From Limnoglobus roseus (GTDB lineage: Bacteria; Planctomycetota; Planctomycetia; Gemmatales; Gemmataceae), in NCBI RefSeq assembly GCF_008254045.1, contig NZ_CP042425.1, forward strand, positions 2,170,001 through 2,234,000: a DNA stretch of 64,000 bases, given 5' to 3'. How positions within the stretch are numbered: position 1 is the stretch's first letter; each line of letters opens with the position of its first letter. A model generated the notes under the pieces. The model had not been told where the DNA came from. It saw only the letters and a program-made list of their open reading frames with translations, and did not search any database. A program made the position numbers and the translations under genes. Positions 51,142 to 59,811 of this stretch are shown here, one piece after another.

Positions 51142-52404
51142 ATGGCCGCGGAACACACCGAACGCGACTACGCGCGGGCGCGCGAGCGATACGCGGAAAT
51201 GGGCGTCGATACGGAAGCCGCGCTGGCCGCGCTCGCGGCGATCCCGGTGTCGTTCCACTGCTGGCAGGGCGACGACGTCGGCGGGTTCGAGGACACCGGC
51301 GCGGCCCTCGGCGGCGGATTGGCCGTCACCGGGAACTACCCCGGCAAGGCCCGCACCGCGGACGAACTCCGCCGCGACGCCGACGCGGCATTGGCGATCG
51401 TCCCCGGCACGCACCGCTTCAGCCTCCACGCGAGCTACCTGGAAGCCGGCCGCCCGGTCGAGCGGAACGACCTGCGGCCCGAACACTTCGCCGGCTGGGC
51501 CGACTGGGCCTGCGACCGCGGCCTCGGCCTCGACTTCAACCCGACGTACTTCGCGCACCCGCTCGCCGAAAGCGGCTTCACGCTCGCCCACGCCGACGCC
51601 GGTGTCCGCCGGTTCTGGGTGGAGCACGGGATCGCGTGCCGCAAAGTCGGCGCGTCCTTCGGCGACCGCATCGGCCGGGCGTGCGTCACCAACTTCTGGG
51701 TTCCCGACGGTTACAAGGACACCCCGGCCGACCGCCGGACCCCGCGGGAGCGGCTCGCGCGGTCGCTCGACGAGGTGTTCGCCGACCCGATCGACCCGCG
51801 GCTGAACTGCGACGCGGTCGAGTCCAAACTGTTCGGCATCGGGTCGGAAAGCTACGTGGTCGGGTCGCACGAGTTCTACCTCGGCTACGCGATCCGCCAC
51901 GGCAAACTGTTGTGCCTGGACGCCGGCCACTTCCACCCGACGGAAGGAATCGCGGACAAGATTTCCGCCGTGCTGATGTGGCTGCCGGAACTGCTCCTCC
52001 ACGTCAGCCGCGGGCTGCGGTGGGACAGCGACCACGTCGTGACCCTCACCGACGACCTGCGGGCGATCGCCCAGGAGGTGGTCCGCGGCGAGTACCTCGG
52101 CCGCGTGCGGTTCGGGCTGGACTACTTCGACGCGAGCATCAACCGCGTGGCCGCGTGGGTCATCGGCGCACGGTGCCTACTGAAGGCCCTGCTCGCGGCC
52201 CTGATCGAGCCGACGGCCCTGCTGCGGCAGCTGGAACTCGCGGGCGACTTCACCGGGCGGTTGGCGGTGTCGGAAGAGCTGAAGACGCTCCCGCTCGGTG
52301 CGGTGTGGGACCACTACTGCCACACGAAGGGCGTCCCGGTCGGGCGGCACTGGCTGGACGACGTGCGGCGGTACGAACGCGAGGTGCTGGCGAACCGGAC
52401 GTGA
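51142..52404 (+). CDS. rhaA: L-rhamnose isomerase
   Basis: This enzyme converts L-rhamnose to L-rhamnulose. The 420-residue product matches the RhaA family closely: IPVSFHCWQGDDVGGFE, GNYPGKARTADELR, NLHA-equivalent SLHASYLE, VESKLFGIGSESYVVGS, CLDAGHFHPTEGIADKIS, LRWDSDHVV and FDASINRVAAWVIG. The metal ligands in the Glu/Asp/His segments are conserved. It starts 7 bp after the aldolase/dehydrogenase, and the ABC ATPase follows 18 bp later. Confidence 0.96.
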   Translation: MAAEHTERDYARARERYAEMGVDTEAALAALAAIPVSFHCWQGDDVGGFEDTGAALGGGLAVTGNYPGKARTADELRRDADAALAIVPGTHRFSLHASYLEAGRPVERNDLRPEHFAGWADWACDRGLGLDFNPTYFAHPLAESGFTLAHADAGVRRFWVEHGIACRKVGASFGDRIGRACVTNFWVPDGYKDTPADRRTPRERLARSLDEVFADPIDPRLNCDAVESKLFGIGSESYVVGSHEFYLGYAIRHGKLLCLDAGHFHPTEGIADKISAVLMWLPELLLHVSRGLRWDSDHVVTLTDDLRAIAQEVVRGEYLGRVRFGLDYFDASINRVAAWVIGARCLLKALLAALIEPTALLRQLELAGDFTGRLAVSEELKTLPLGAVWDHYCHTKGVPVGRHWLDDVRRYEREVLANRT

Positions 52405-52422
52405 CGCGGGAGACGCCTCTCC

Positions 52423-53922
52423 ATGCCCCCTCTCCTCAAACTCACCGACGTGTCGAAGGCGTTCGGCGGCGTCCGCGCGCTGCGGGCCGTGTCGTTCGAC
52501 CTGTTGCCGGGGGAAGTTCACGCCCTCGTCGGCGAAAACGGGGCGGGCAAGTCCACGCTCATCAAGATCGTCACCGGCGCACACCGACCGGACGGCGGCA
52601 CGCTCGAAATCGGCGGCCGACTCGTGACCGACCATGACCCGCTCGCGGCGCGGGGGTGGGGCGTCGCGGTCGTCTACCAACAGCCGGCCCTGTTCCCGGA
52701 CTTGACCGTCGCGGAGAACATCGCGATCGCCCTGGAACCGCCCGGCCCGTGGCGGCGCGTCCGCTGGAACGCCCGCCGGGCGCGAGCCAGGGAGTTGCTC
52801 GCGTGCGTCGGGGCGCGGATCGACCCCGACGCCGACGCGCGGACGCTGACGATGCCGGAGCAGCAACTCGTGGAGATCGCGAAGGCCGTCGGCACCGACG
52901 CGAAGGTGGTCGTCATGGACGAGCCGACCGCGTCGCTCTCGGACCGCGAAGTCGAAACCCTGTTCCGCGTTGTCCGCGACCTGACCGCCCGCGGGGTCGG
53001 CGTGGTGTACGTCTCGCACCGGCTCGATGAACTGCCGCGGATCGCGGACCGGGTGACCGCATTGCGCGACGGCGAGTTGGTCGGAACGCGGGCAGTGGCG
53101 GAAACCACGCGCGCCGATCTGATCCGGATGATGGTCGGCCGCGAGTTGGGGGCGGTGTTCCCGAAGGTCGAAGCGACGCCCGGCCGCGTCGTCCTTGAAG
53201 CGCGGAACCTGGCGTGTCGCGCCGCCGGTGTCAGCGCGGTGTCACTCTCCGTCCGCGCCGGCGAAATCCTCGGGCTGGCCGGGCTGGTCGGGGCCGGCCG
53301 CACCGAACTCGCCGGCGTCCTCTTCGGCCTGACGCCGGCCGACGCGGGCGAAATCCTGCTCGATGGGAAGCCGGTTCGCATCGGTTCGCCGGCGGCCGCG
53401 GTCGCGCTCGGCATCGCCTACGTGCCCGAAGACCGCCGCCGCTACGGCGTTATCCTCGACCTGCCCGTCGCCGCGAACGTGACCCTCGCGGTCCTCCGCC
53501 GCGTGTCCGATCGCGGGTTCTTGAACTTCCGCCGCGAGCGCGGTCTGGCCGAAGATTTCGCCCGCACGCTCGGCGTGAAGGTGCCCTCCGTCGAGGAGCC
53601 GGCGGGCACCCTGTCGGGCGGGAATCAGCAGAAGGTCGCGCTCGCCCGGTGGCTCGCGACCGACCCTCGCGTGATCATCCTCGACGAGCCGACACAGGGC
53701 GTGGACATCGGCGCGAAGGCCGAGATTCACCGGCTGATCGGCGACCTCGCTGCGAAGGGCCTCGCGGTCGTCCTGATCTCGTCGGAACTGCCGGAAGTCC
53801 TCGCCATGAGCGATCGAATCGCGGTCATGCACGGCGGAACCGTCACCGGCGTCCTCGCCCGGTCCGAGGCGACGCAGGAGCGGGTGTTGGAACTGGCACT
53901 CGCCAAAGGGGTGCCCGCGTGA
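52423..53922 (+). CDS. Rhamnose-type ABC importer ATP-binding protein (CUT2)
   Basis: The 499-residue product has two ATPase halves, as in CUT2 sugar importers. The first has Walker A GENGAGKST, a degenerate signature MPEQQLVEIAKAVG and Walker B VVVMDEPTA. The second has the reduced Walker A GLVGAGRTE and an intact signature LSGGNQQKVALARW. It powers uptake through the two permeases downstream. The next gene starts GTG overlapping its TGA (GTGA), so translation is coupled. Rhamnose specificity is inferred from the operon. Confidence 0.9.
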   Translation: MPPLLKLTDVSKAFGGVRALRAVSFDLLPGEVHALVGENGAGKSTLIKIVTGAHRPDGGTLEIGGRLVTDHDPLAARGWGVAVVYQQPALFPDLTVAENIAIALEPPGPWRRVRWNARRARARELLACVGARIDPDADARTLTMPEQQLVEIAKAVGTDAKVVVMDEPTASLSDREVETLFRVVRDLTARGVGVVYVSHRLDELPRIADRVTALRDGELVGTRAVAETTRADLIRMMVGRELGAVFPKVEATPGRVVLEARNLACRAAGVSAVSLSVRAGEILGLAGLVGAGRTELAGVLFGLTPADAGEILLDGKPVRIGSPAAAVALGIAYVPEDRRRYGVILDLPVAANVTLAVLRRVSDRGFLNFRRERGLAEDFARTLGVKVPSVEEPAGTLSGGNQQKVALARWLATDPRVIILDEPTQGVDIGAKAEIHRLIGDLAAKGLAVVLISSELPEVLAMSDRIAVMHGGTVTGVLARSEATQERVLELALAKGVPA

Positions 53923-54842
53923 CGCGTTCCCGCCGCGAACTCTCCGTGCTGGCCGCGTGGACCGTGATGCTGATCGTACTCGCGGTCGCGACGCCCGGCT
54001 TCTTCGGCTCGGGCAACCTGCGCGTCCTGCTGGTCGGGTTCGCGCCGACGCTGGTCGCCGCCGTCGGCATGACGTTCGTGATCGTCGCCCGGCAGATCGA
54101 CATTTCCGTCGGGGCGCAGTTTGCGGCGTGCGCGGTCGTTGTGGCGCTTCTGGTGCGCGTCGGGTGGCCACTGCCGCTCGCCGCGCTCGCCGCGATTCTG
54201 ACCGGGGCCGCACTCGGCGCGATCAATGGGCTGTTCGTCGCGCACCTGCGGCTGCCGTCCATCGTGGTCACGCTCGCGACGTTCTTCGTCCTAAAGGAAG
54301 GGCTGCGGTGGTGGCGGCAGGGGGAGTTGATTCGCGACCTGCCGGCCTTTCAGTGGTTCGGGCTGTCCCAGACGGCCGGCGTGTGGGTCGTCGTCGGGAT
54401 CGCGGGGGCGGTGTTCGCGGCGGCCGCGGGGGCAGCGCGGAACCTCGCGGCCGGCCGCGCCGTCTACGCGACCGGGTCCGACGAGGAAGCGGCCCGGCTC
54501 GCGGGGCTGCGGCCGAACGCGGTGACGTTCGGCGTGTTCGCGGTGGCGGGCGCGCTCGCGGGGTTGGCCGCCGTGCTCGAAGCGGTCCAGTTGCCGTTCG
54601 TCGATCCGAAGGCCGGCACCGGGATGGAAATGCGGGTGATCGCGGCGGCCGTGGTCGGCGGCGCGGCGGTGTCCGGCGGTCGCGGAACGCTCGTCGGCAC
54701 CCTGTTGGGCGTGCTCCTGCTCGGCACGATCGGATCGGCCATCGTGTTCCTTCGCCTCGAAGCCCAGTGGGAAGAGGCGATCCAGGGCGGGATCATCCTG
54801 CTGGCCGTCGCGTCGGACGTGACCGCCCGGAGGAACCGCTGA
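53919..54842 (+). CDS. Rhamnose-type ABC importer permease 1
   Basis: The 307-residue product is an all-helical CUT2 permease: LLVGFAPTLVAAVGMTFVIV, QIDISVGAQF, GLFVAHLRLPSIVVTLA and AAAVVGGAAVSGGRGTLVGTLLG, the last matching the conserved GG-S-GGRG loop that contacts the ATPase. It starts with GTG at 53919, overlapping the ATPase stop. The frame further upstream is the shadow of the ATPase gene. It is followed after 1 bp by a second permease. Confidence 0.88.
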   Translation: MTRSRRELSVLAAWTVMLIVLAVATPGFFGSGNLRVLLVGFAPTLVAAVGMTFVIVARQIDISVGAQFAACAVVVALLVRVGWPLPLAALAAILTGAALGAINGLFVAHLRLPSIVVTLATFFVLKEGLRWWRQGELIRDLPAFQWFGLSQTAGVWVVVGIAGAVFAAAAGAARNLAAGRAVYATGSDEEAARLAGLRPNAVTFGVFAVAGALAGLAAVLEAVQLPFVDPKAGTGMEMRVIAAAVVGGAAVSGGRGTLVGTLLGVLLLGTIGSAIVFLRLEAQWEEAIQGGIILLAVASDVTARRNR

Positions 54843-54843
54843 C

Positions 54844-56850
54844 ATGGCGACACCTCCGAACACCGCGGGCGTTCGCACCTCGCAGCCGGGCGTTCTGCTC
54901 CTCGTGCTGCTCGCGGAGGTCGCGGTGTTCGGCCTGATCTCGCGGAACTTCCTCACGCTCGGCAACGCGGCCGAAGTCTCGCGGCTGAGCGTCGAAATCG
55001 GGCTGCTCGCGGTCGCGCTCACGCCGGTCATCGTCGGCGGTGGAATCGACCTGTCGGTCGGCGCGCTCCTCGGCCTCTCGGCGGTGGCGTTCGGGTGGCT
55101 GTGGCGCAATCAGGGCTTGCCGGTCGGGGTCGCCGCGGTGCTCGCGGTCGGCGTCGGCGCACTCGGCGGCACGCTGAACGGGCTGTTCGTCGCGCGACTC
55201 CGACTCCCGCCGCTGATCGTCACGCTCGGCTCGCTGTCGCTCTTCCGCGGGCTGGCGAAGGGGTTCACCGGCGGCACGGAAACTTACACCGGGTTCCCCG
55301 CCGGCTTCCTCGCCGTCGGGCAGGGGTACTTCGCCGGCGTCCCCGTGCAGTTGCCGATTTTCGTCGCGGTCGCGGCCGGGTACTGGCTGTTCCTACACCG
55401 CACGATCTACGGCCGCGCGGTGTTCGCCATCGGGTTCTCGCCGGAAGGTGCCCGCCACGCGGGCATCCCGGTCGAGCGCCGGGTGTTCGTGCTCTATTTG
55501 CTTTCGGGGTTGGCCGCGTCCGTCGCCGGCGTGGTCTACGTCGCGCACCTGGGGCAGGCGAAGGCGGACGCCGGCACCGGCTACGAACTGGCCGCGATCA
55601 CCGCCGTCGTGCTCGGCGGCACGTCGATCTTCGGCGGGCGGGGCGGCATCGCCGGCACGGTGCTGGGGCTGCTCGTCATCGCGGTCCTGGACAACGGCCT
55701 GCTGCTCGCGGACCTGCCCCGCGAACTGGCCGGCGTGTTGACCGGCGTCCTGCTGCTCGTCACGATCACTATCGACCGGCTGCGGTCGCGCGCGGCCGCG
55801 CCGACCCTCTCACACCAGACGGAAGGGGAATTCGAGATGAAGAATTCGCAACTCGCGGTGCTCTGCGTCGCCATCCTGGCCGCCGCGGGGATCGTCGCGG
55901 CGAGCAACTGGTACTTGATGTCGTCGCTGCGGCCGCCGGCACCGAAGCCGGTCACGATCGCGATGCTTCCCAAGAGCAAGGGGAACCCGTACTTCCTCGC
56001 GTGCCGCCGCGGGGCCGACGAGGCGGCGGCCGAACTGGGCGTCGAACTCCTGTGGGACGGCCCCGACGGCACCGACCCGGCCGGGCAGAACCGGATCGTC
56101 GAGGGGTGGATGACCCGCGGCGTGGACGTGATCTGCGTGGCCGTCGAGAATCGCGAGGGCCTGTCGCCGGTGCTGCGTAAGGCCCGAGCGAAGGGCATCA
56201 AGGTGCTCACGTGGGACGCGGACGCCGAACCAGATGCCCGCGACTTGTTCGTGAACCAGGCCACGCCCGAAGGGATCGGCCACGGCCTGATGGATACCGC
56301 GGCCCGCGTCATGGGCGGGAAGGGCGAGTTCGCCATCATCACCGGGTCGCTGACCGCGTCCAACCTGAACGAGTGGCGCAAGCACATCGAGGCGCGGCTC
56401 GCGGAGAAGTACCCGGACATCAAGCTGGTGGTGACGCGGCCGTGCGACGACCAGCAGAAGAAGGCGCTGGACGAGACGAAGGCGGTGCTCGCGGCGCACC
56501 CGAACGTGAAGCTGGTGATGGCCGTCTGTTCGCCGGCCGTGCCGGGCGCGGCCGAGGCGGTGAAGCAACTCGGCCGCGGCGACGTGAAGGTGATCGGGCT
56601 GGGGCTGCCCAACGAGAACAAGCCGTTCGTCCACGCGGGCGTCACGGACACCGTGATTTTGTGGAACACGATGGACCTGGGCTACCTCACCATCCACGCC
56701 GCGAAGCAGGTGGCCGACGGGAAGTTGAAGCCGACCGCGAGCGAGGTGACCGCCGGCCGGCTCGGCCGTAAGGTGATCGACAAGGGGAACGTCCTGCTCG
56801 GCCAGCCGTTCGCGTTCACCAAAGAGAACATCGACCAGTTCGACTTTTGA
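54844..56850 (+). CDS. Fused ABC permease and sugar-binding protein
   Basis: Residues 1-320 are a second CUT2 permease (IVGGGIDLSVGALLGL, ARLRLPPLIVTLGSLS, VLGGTSIFGGRGGIAG). After a short linker (RSRAAAPTLSHQTEGEFE), residues about 336-668 are a type I periplasmic-binding domain (TIAMLPKSKGNPYFLACRRG, GVDVICVAVENREGLSPV, VMAVCSPAVPGAAEAV). A transmembrane helix, LAVLCVAILAAAGIVAASNW, lies between them and would put the binding domain outside the cell. No stop separates the parts. An internal ATG at the binding-domain start with AGGGGA upstream could also yield it alone. The arrangement is unusual because binding proteins are normally separate. Confidence 0.88.
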   Translation: MATPPNTAGVRTSQPGVLLLVLLAEVAVFGLISRNFLTLGNAAEVSRLSVEIGLLAVALTPVIVGGGIDLSVGALLGLSAVAFGWLWRNQGLPVGVAAVLAVGVGALGGTLNGLFVARLRLPPLIVTLGSLSLFRGLAKGFTGGTETYTGFPAGFLAVGQGYFAGVPVQLPIFVAVAAGYWLFLHRTIYGRAVFAIGFSPEGARHAGIPVERRVFVLYLLSGLAASVAGVVYVAHLGQAKADAGTGYELAAITAVVLGGTSIFGGRGGIAGTVLGLLVIAVLDNGLLLADLPRELAGVLTGVLLLVTITIDRLRSRAAAPTLSHQTEGEFEMKNSQLAVLCVAILAAAGIVAASNWYLMSSLRPPAPKPVTIAMLPKSKGNPYFLACRRGADEAAAELGVELLWDGPDGTDPAGQNRIVEGWMTRGVDVICVAVENREGLSPVLRKARAKGIKVLTWDADAEPDARDLFVNQATPEGIGHGLMDTAARVMGGKGEFAIITGSLTASNLNEWRKHIEARLAEKYPDIKLVVTRPCDDQQKKALDETKAVLAAHPNVKLVMAVCSPAVPGAAEAVKQLGRGDVKVIGLGLPNENKPFVHAGVTDTVILWNTMDLGYLTIHAAKQVADGKLKPTASEVTAGRLGRKVIDKGNVLLGQPFAFTKENIDQFDF

Positions 56851-56893
56851 CGATCGTCCCCGGCCTGAAGCCCCCGTGGCGATGGAGTGACAC

Positions 56894-58354
56894 ATGTCGG
56901 GGCGCGTGCATCTCGCGGTCGATCTCGGGGCCGAATCCGGCCGCGTCGTGGCGGGCGTGTTCGACGGCCGGCGGGTGGCGCTGGAGGAACTGCACCGATT
57001 CCCCAACGGCCCTCTGGAAATCGCGGGGTCGTGGCGGTGGGACGTGGACCGCTTGTGGTCCGAGATCGGCCGCGGGCTGTCGGCGGCGGCCGCACGGTTC
57101 GGCGCGGCGGTCGCCTCGGTCGGCGTGGACACCTGGGGCGTCGATTACGTCCTCCTGTCGAAGTCCGGCGAACCCGTCGAGCCGCCGTTCCACTACCGCG
57201 ACCGCCGCACCGACGGGGTGATGGACCGCGCGACGCGAGCGGTCCCCCGCGCCGACATCTTCGCGGCCACGGGCGTGCAGTTCCTCCCCTTCAACACGCT
57301 CTACCAACTGCTCGCGTCGCGGGAGCGACTCGCCGAGGCGGACCGGCTCCTGCTGATGCCAGATTACTTTCACCAGAGGTTATGCGGTTCCACCGCCGTC
57401 GAGTTCACCAACGCGACCACCACGCAGTTCTTCGGCCCGACCACGCGGACGTGGGCGACGGAGTTGCTCCAACGCTTCGCCCTGCCCACGCACATGCTCG
57501 GCGATGTGGTGCAACCGGGAACGATCCTCGGCACGCTTCGCGAAGACGTGCGGCGGGAAACCGGGTTGGGGACGATCCCGGTCGTCGCGCCGGCGACCCA
57601 CGACACCGCCGCCGCCGTCGCGGCCGTCCCCACGGCCCACACCGGGAAGGCGAACTGGGCGTACATCTCGTCGGGCACGTGGTCGCTGGTCGGGGTCGAA
57701 CTCCCCGCCGCCAACCTGTCGCCCCTCGCGTTCGCCGGGAACCTCACGAACGAGGGCGGCGTCGACGGCACGTACCGGCTGCTGAAGAACGTGATGGGCT
57801 TGTGGCTGGTTCAGCGGTGTCGCGAGGCGTTCCGCCGCCGCGGCTTCGACTGCGATTACGACGGGCTGATGCTCGCGGCCGAGGCGGCCGAGCCGCTCCG
57901 GTCGCGGATCGACCCCGACGACCCGCGCTTCCTGAATCCGCCGGACATGCCCGCGGAGATCGCCGCGTACTGCCGCGACACCGGTCAGCCCGTGCCCGAC
58001 ACGGCCGGCCGGCTCGTGCGCTGTTGCCTGGACAGCCTCGCGCTCCAGTACCGCCGCGTTGTGGGGGTACTGGAGGACGTGACGGGCGAGCCGATCGAGG
58101 TAATCCACATCGTCGGCGGCGGTTCGCGAAACCGGCTGTTGAATCAACTCACCGCGGACGCGACAGGGCGGCCGGTGCTGGCCGGTCCGGTCGAGGCGAC
58201 GGCCCTCGGGAACGTGCTGGTTCAGGCCCGTGTGGCCGGAGACCTGTCGAGCTTGGCGGACCTGCGGCGGGTGGTCCGCGAATCGTTCGCGGTGACGGCC
58301 TTCGACCCGCGCCCGTGCCCGGAATGGTCGGAAGCCGCCCGCTCCGGTCGGTGA
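56894..58354 (+). CDS. rhaB: L-rhamnulokinase
   Basis: The 486-residue FGGY-family kinase phosphorylates L-rhamnulose at O-1. Motifs: [20 protein letters not shown] for the phosphate loop, [37 protein letters not shown] and [20 protein letters not shown]. It begins after GGAGTG, 43 bp past the fusion gene, so it is the last gene of the operon. This completes the pathway: import, isomerisation, phosphorylation, cleavage and oxidation. Confidence 0.94.
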   Translation: MSGRVHLAVDLGAESGRVVAGVFDGRRVALEELHRFPNGPLEIAGSWRWDVDRLWSEIGRGLSAAAARFGAAVASVGVDTWGVDYVLLSKSGEPVEPPFHYRDRRTDGVMDRATRAVPRADIFAATGVQFLPFNTLYQLLASRERLAEADRLLLMPDYFHQRLCGSTAVEFTNATTTQFFGPTTRTWATELLQRFALPTHMLGDVVQPGTILGTLREDVRRETGLGTIPVVAPATHDTAAAVAAVPTAHTGKANWAYISSGTWSLVGVELPAANLSPLAFAGNLTNEGGVDGTYRLLKNVMGLWLVQRCREAFRRRGFDCDYDGLMLAAEAAEPLRSRIDPDDPRFLNPPDMPAEIAAYCRDTGQPVPDTAGRLVRCCLDSLALQYRRVVGVLEDVTGEPIEVIHIVGGGSRNRLLNQLTADATGRPVLAGPVEATALGNVLVQARVAGDLSSLADLRRVVRESFAVTAFDPRPCPEWSEAARSGR

Positions 58355-58536
58355 CGCACTTCGCGCCCGGTCGTCGGCCGACTGGCCCGTCGCCGAGCGG
58401 GAACTCGGCCGATTGAGCCAAACTCGCGACACCGTCACCCCGCACGGTGTCGCGCGTCATTCGGGGGATGATGTCGAGGCGCGGATGGTCTGGGCGCGGA
58501 AATTGCTAACAGATGCCGCAGTCGGAGGGATCTCGC

Positions 58537-59769
58537 ATGTGGAAGTGGGTTGCCCGGTCTTGCGGCATTCTTGTGGCGGCCGGTTGCTCACAAAAGAGCG
58601 GGCCGCCGCCGGAACCGCCAGCCCTCACGGTTATTGTGGCGCACCCGTTGACGGACCGAGTGACGGTTTACACCGACCTCACCGGAACGGTCGATCAGAA
58701 GGACATCGTTGACGTGCGGCCGCGGGTCAGCGGGTACGTTCAGGAAGTGAAGTTCGATGAGGGTAAGGAGGTCGAAAAAGACCAAATTCTCTTTGTCATC
58801 GACCCGGTCATCTATCAGGCCCAACTCCAACAGGCCGAGGGGCAGGCCAAAGTTTACGAGGCACAATTGAGGAAGGCCGAGGCCGACCTGGCTCGCAATG
58901 AACCGCTGGCCAAGGAGAAGGCCATCTCTAAGGCCGAGTTCGACTCGTTCATCGCGGCCCGGGATCAAGCGTCGGCCCAACTACTCGGCGCTCGGGGGAA
59001 CATCGACCAAGCTAAGCGGAACCTCGAATGGACGAAGGTGCGGTCGCCGCTCGCCGGCCGGGCCGGGCGGGCGTACCTGACCCCTGGGAATTTGGCCGTG
59101 GCGGACCAATCGGTCCTCACGACCGTGGTGAGCGTCGAGCCGATGTACGCCTACTTCGACGTGGACGAGGCGACGGTTCGCATTTATCAGAAGCTCATCG
59201 CCGAAAAGAAGACCGAGTCGGTGCAGACGGGGGCGAAGGTTCCAGTCGAGATTCAACTCAAGGGTGAGGACGGCTACCCCCACCAGGGCTACCTCGAGTT
59301 CGTCGATAACCGCCTGAACCCGTCCACCGGATCGCTCACCATCCGCGGCGTGTTCCAGAACCCGAAGATTCCCGGCACCGAGAGCCGCCCGCTGTCCGCC
59401 GGCTTTTACTGCCGCGGCCGCATCCCGTTGGGCCAACCGCGGGAAGCCCTACTCGTCCCGCCGTCGGCCGTCACCAGCGATCAGGGGCGGAAGGTGGTTT
59501 ACGCGGTCGGGGCGGACAACCGGGTGGTGGCCAAGCCGGTCGAACCCGGGCCACTGTTCCGCGGGCTTCAGATCATCGAGAAAGGGCTGACGGCCGACGA
59601 CCGGGTCGTCATTCGCGGCATGGCCCGCGTTCAGCCGGGGGTACCGGTGGACCCGAAGGAAGAAGCCATTCCCAAGCCGAAGGAATCGCCGGGCGGCCAG
59701 AAGCCTGCTCCGCCGAGCGGTACGCAGACCGCCGGCCAAGCCCCACCGCCCGCTGGCAACAATAAGTAA
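58537..59769 (+). CDS. RND efflux periplasmic adaptor (lipoprotein)
   Basis: The 410-residue product starts at an ATG after CGGAGGGA and has a lipobox LVAAGC (Cys17), so it is lipid-anchored. Domains in order are a barrel-sandwich half (VRPRVSGYVQEVKFDEGKEV), a helical hairpin (AQLRKAEADLARNEP), the second barrel half (VRSPLAGRAGRAYLTPGNL), and beta-barrel and membrane-proximal domains (VPVEIQLKGEDGYPHQGYLEFV). A Pro/Gly tail follows. It is a membrane fusion protein for the downstream pump. Confidence 0.92.
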   Translation: MWKWVARSCGILVAAGCSQKSGPPPEPPALTVIVAHPLTDRVTVYTDLTGTVDQKDIVDVRPRVSGYVQEVKFDEGKEVEKDQILFVIDPVIYQAQLQQAEGQAKVYEAQLRKAEADLARNEPLAKEKAISKAEFDSFIAARDQASAQLLGARGNIDQAKRNLEWTKVRSPLAGRAGRAYLTPGNLAVADQSVLTTVVSVEPMYAYFDVDEATVRIYQKLIAEKKTESVQTGAKVPVEIQLKGEDGYPHQGYLEFVDNRLNPSTGSLTIRGVFQNPKIPGTESRPLSAGFYCRGRIPLGQPREALLVPPSAVTSDQGRKVVYAVGADNRVVAKPVEPGPLFRGLQIIEKGLTADDRVVIRGMARVQPGVPVDPKEEAIPKPKESPGGQKPAPPSGTQTAGQAPPPAGNNK

Positions 59770-59811
59770 CGGCCTGTCCTCTCGACCCCGTCCCGCTCCT
59801 GAGGTGGCCTG

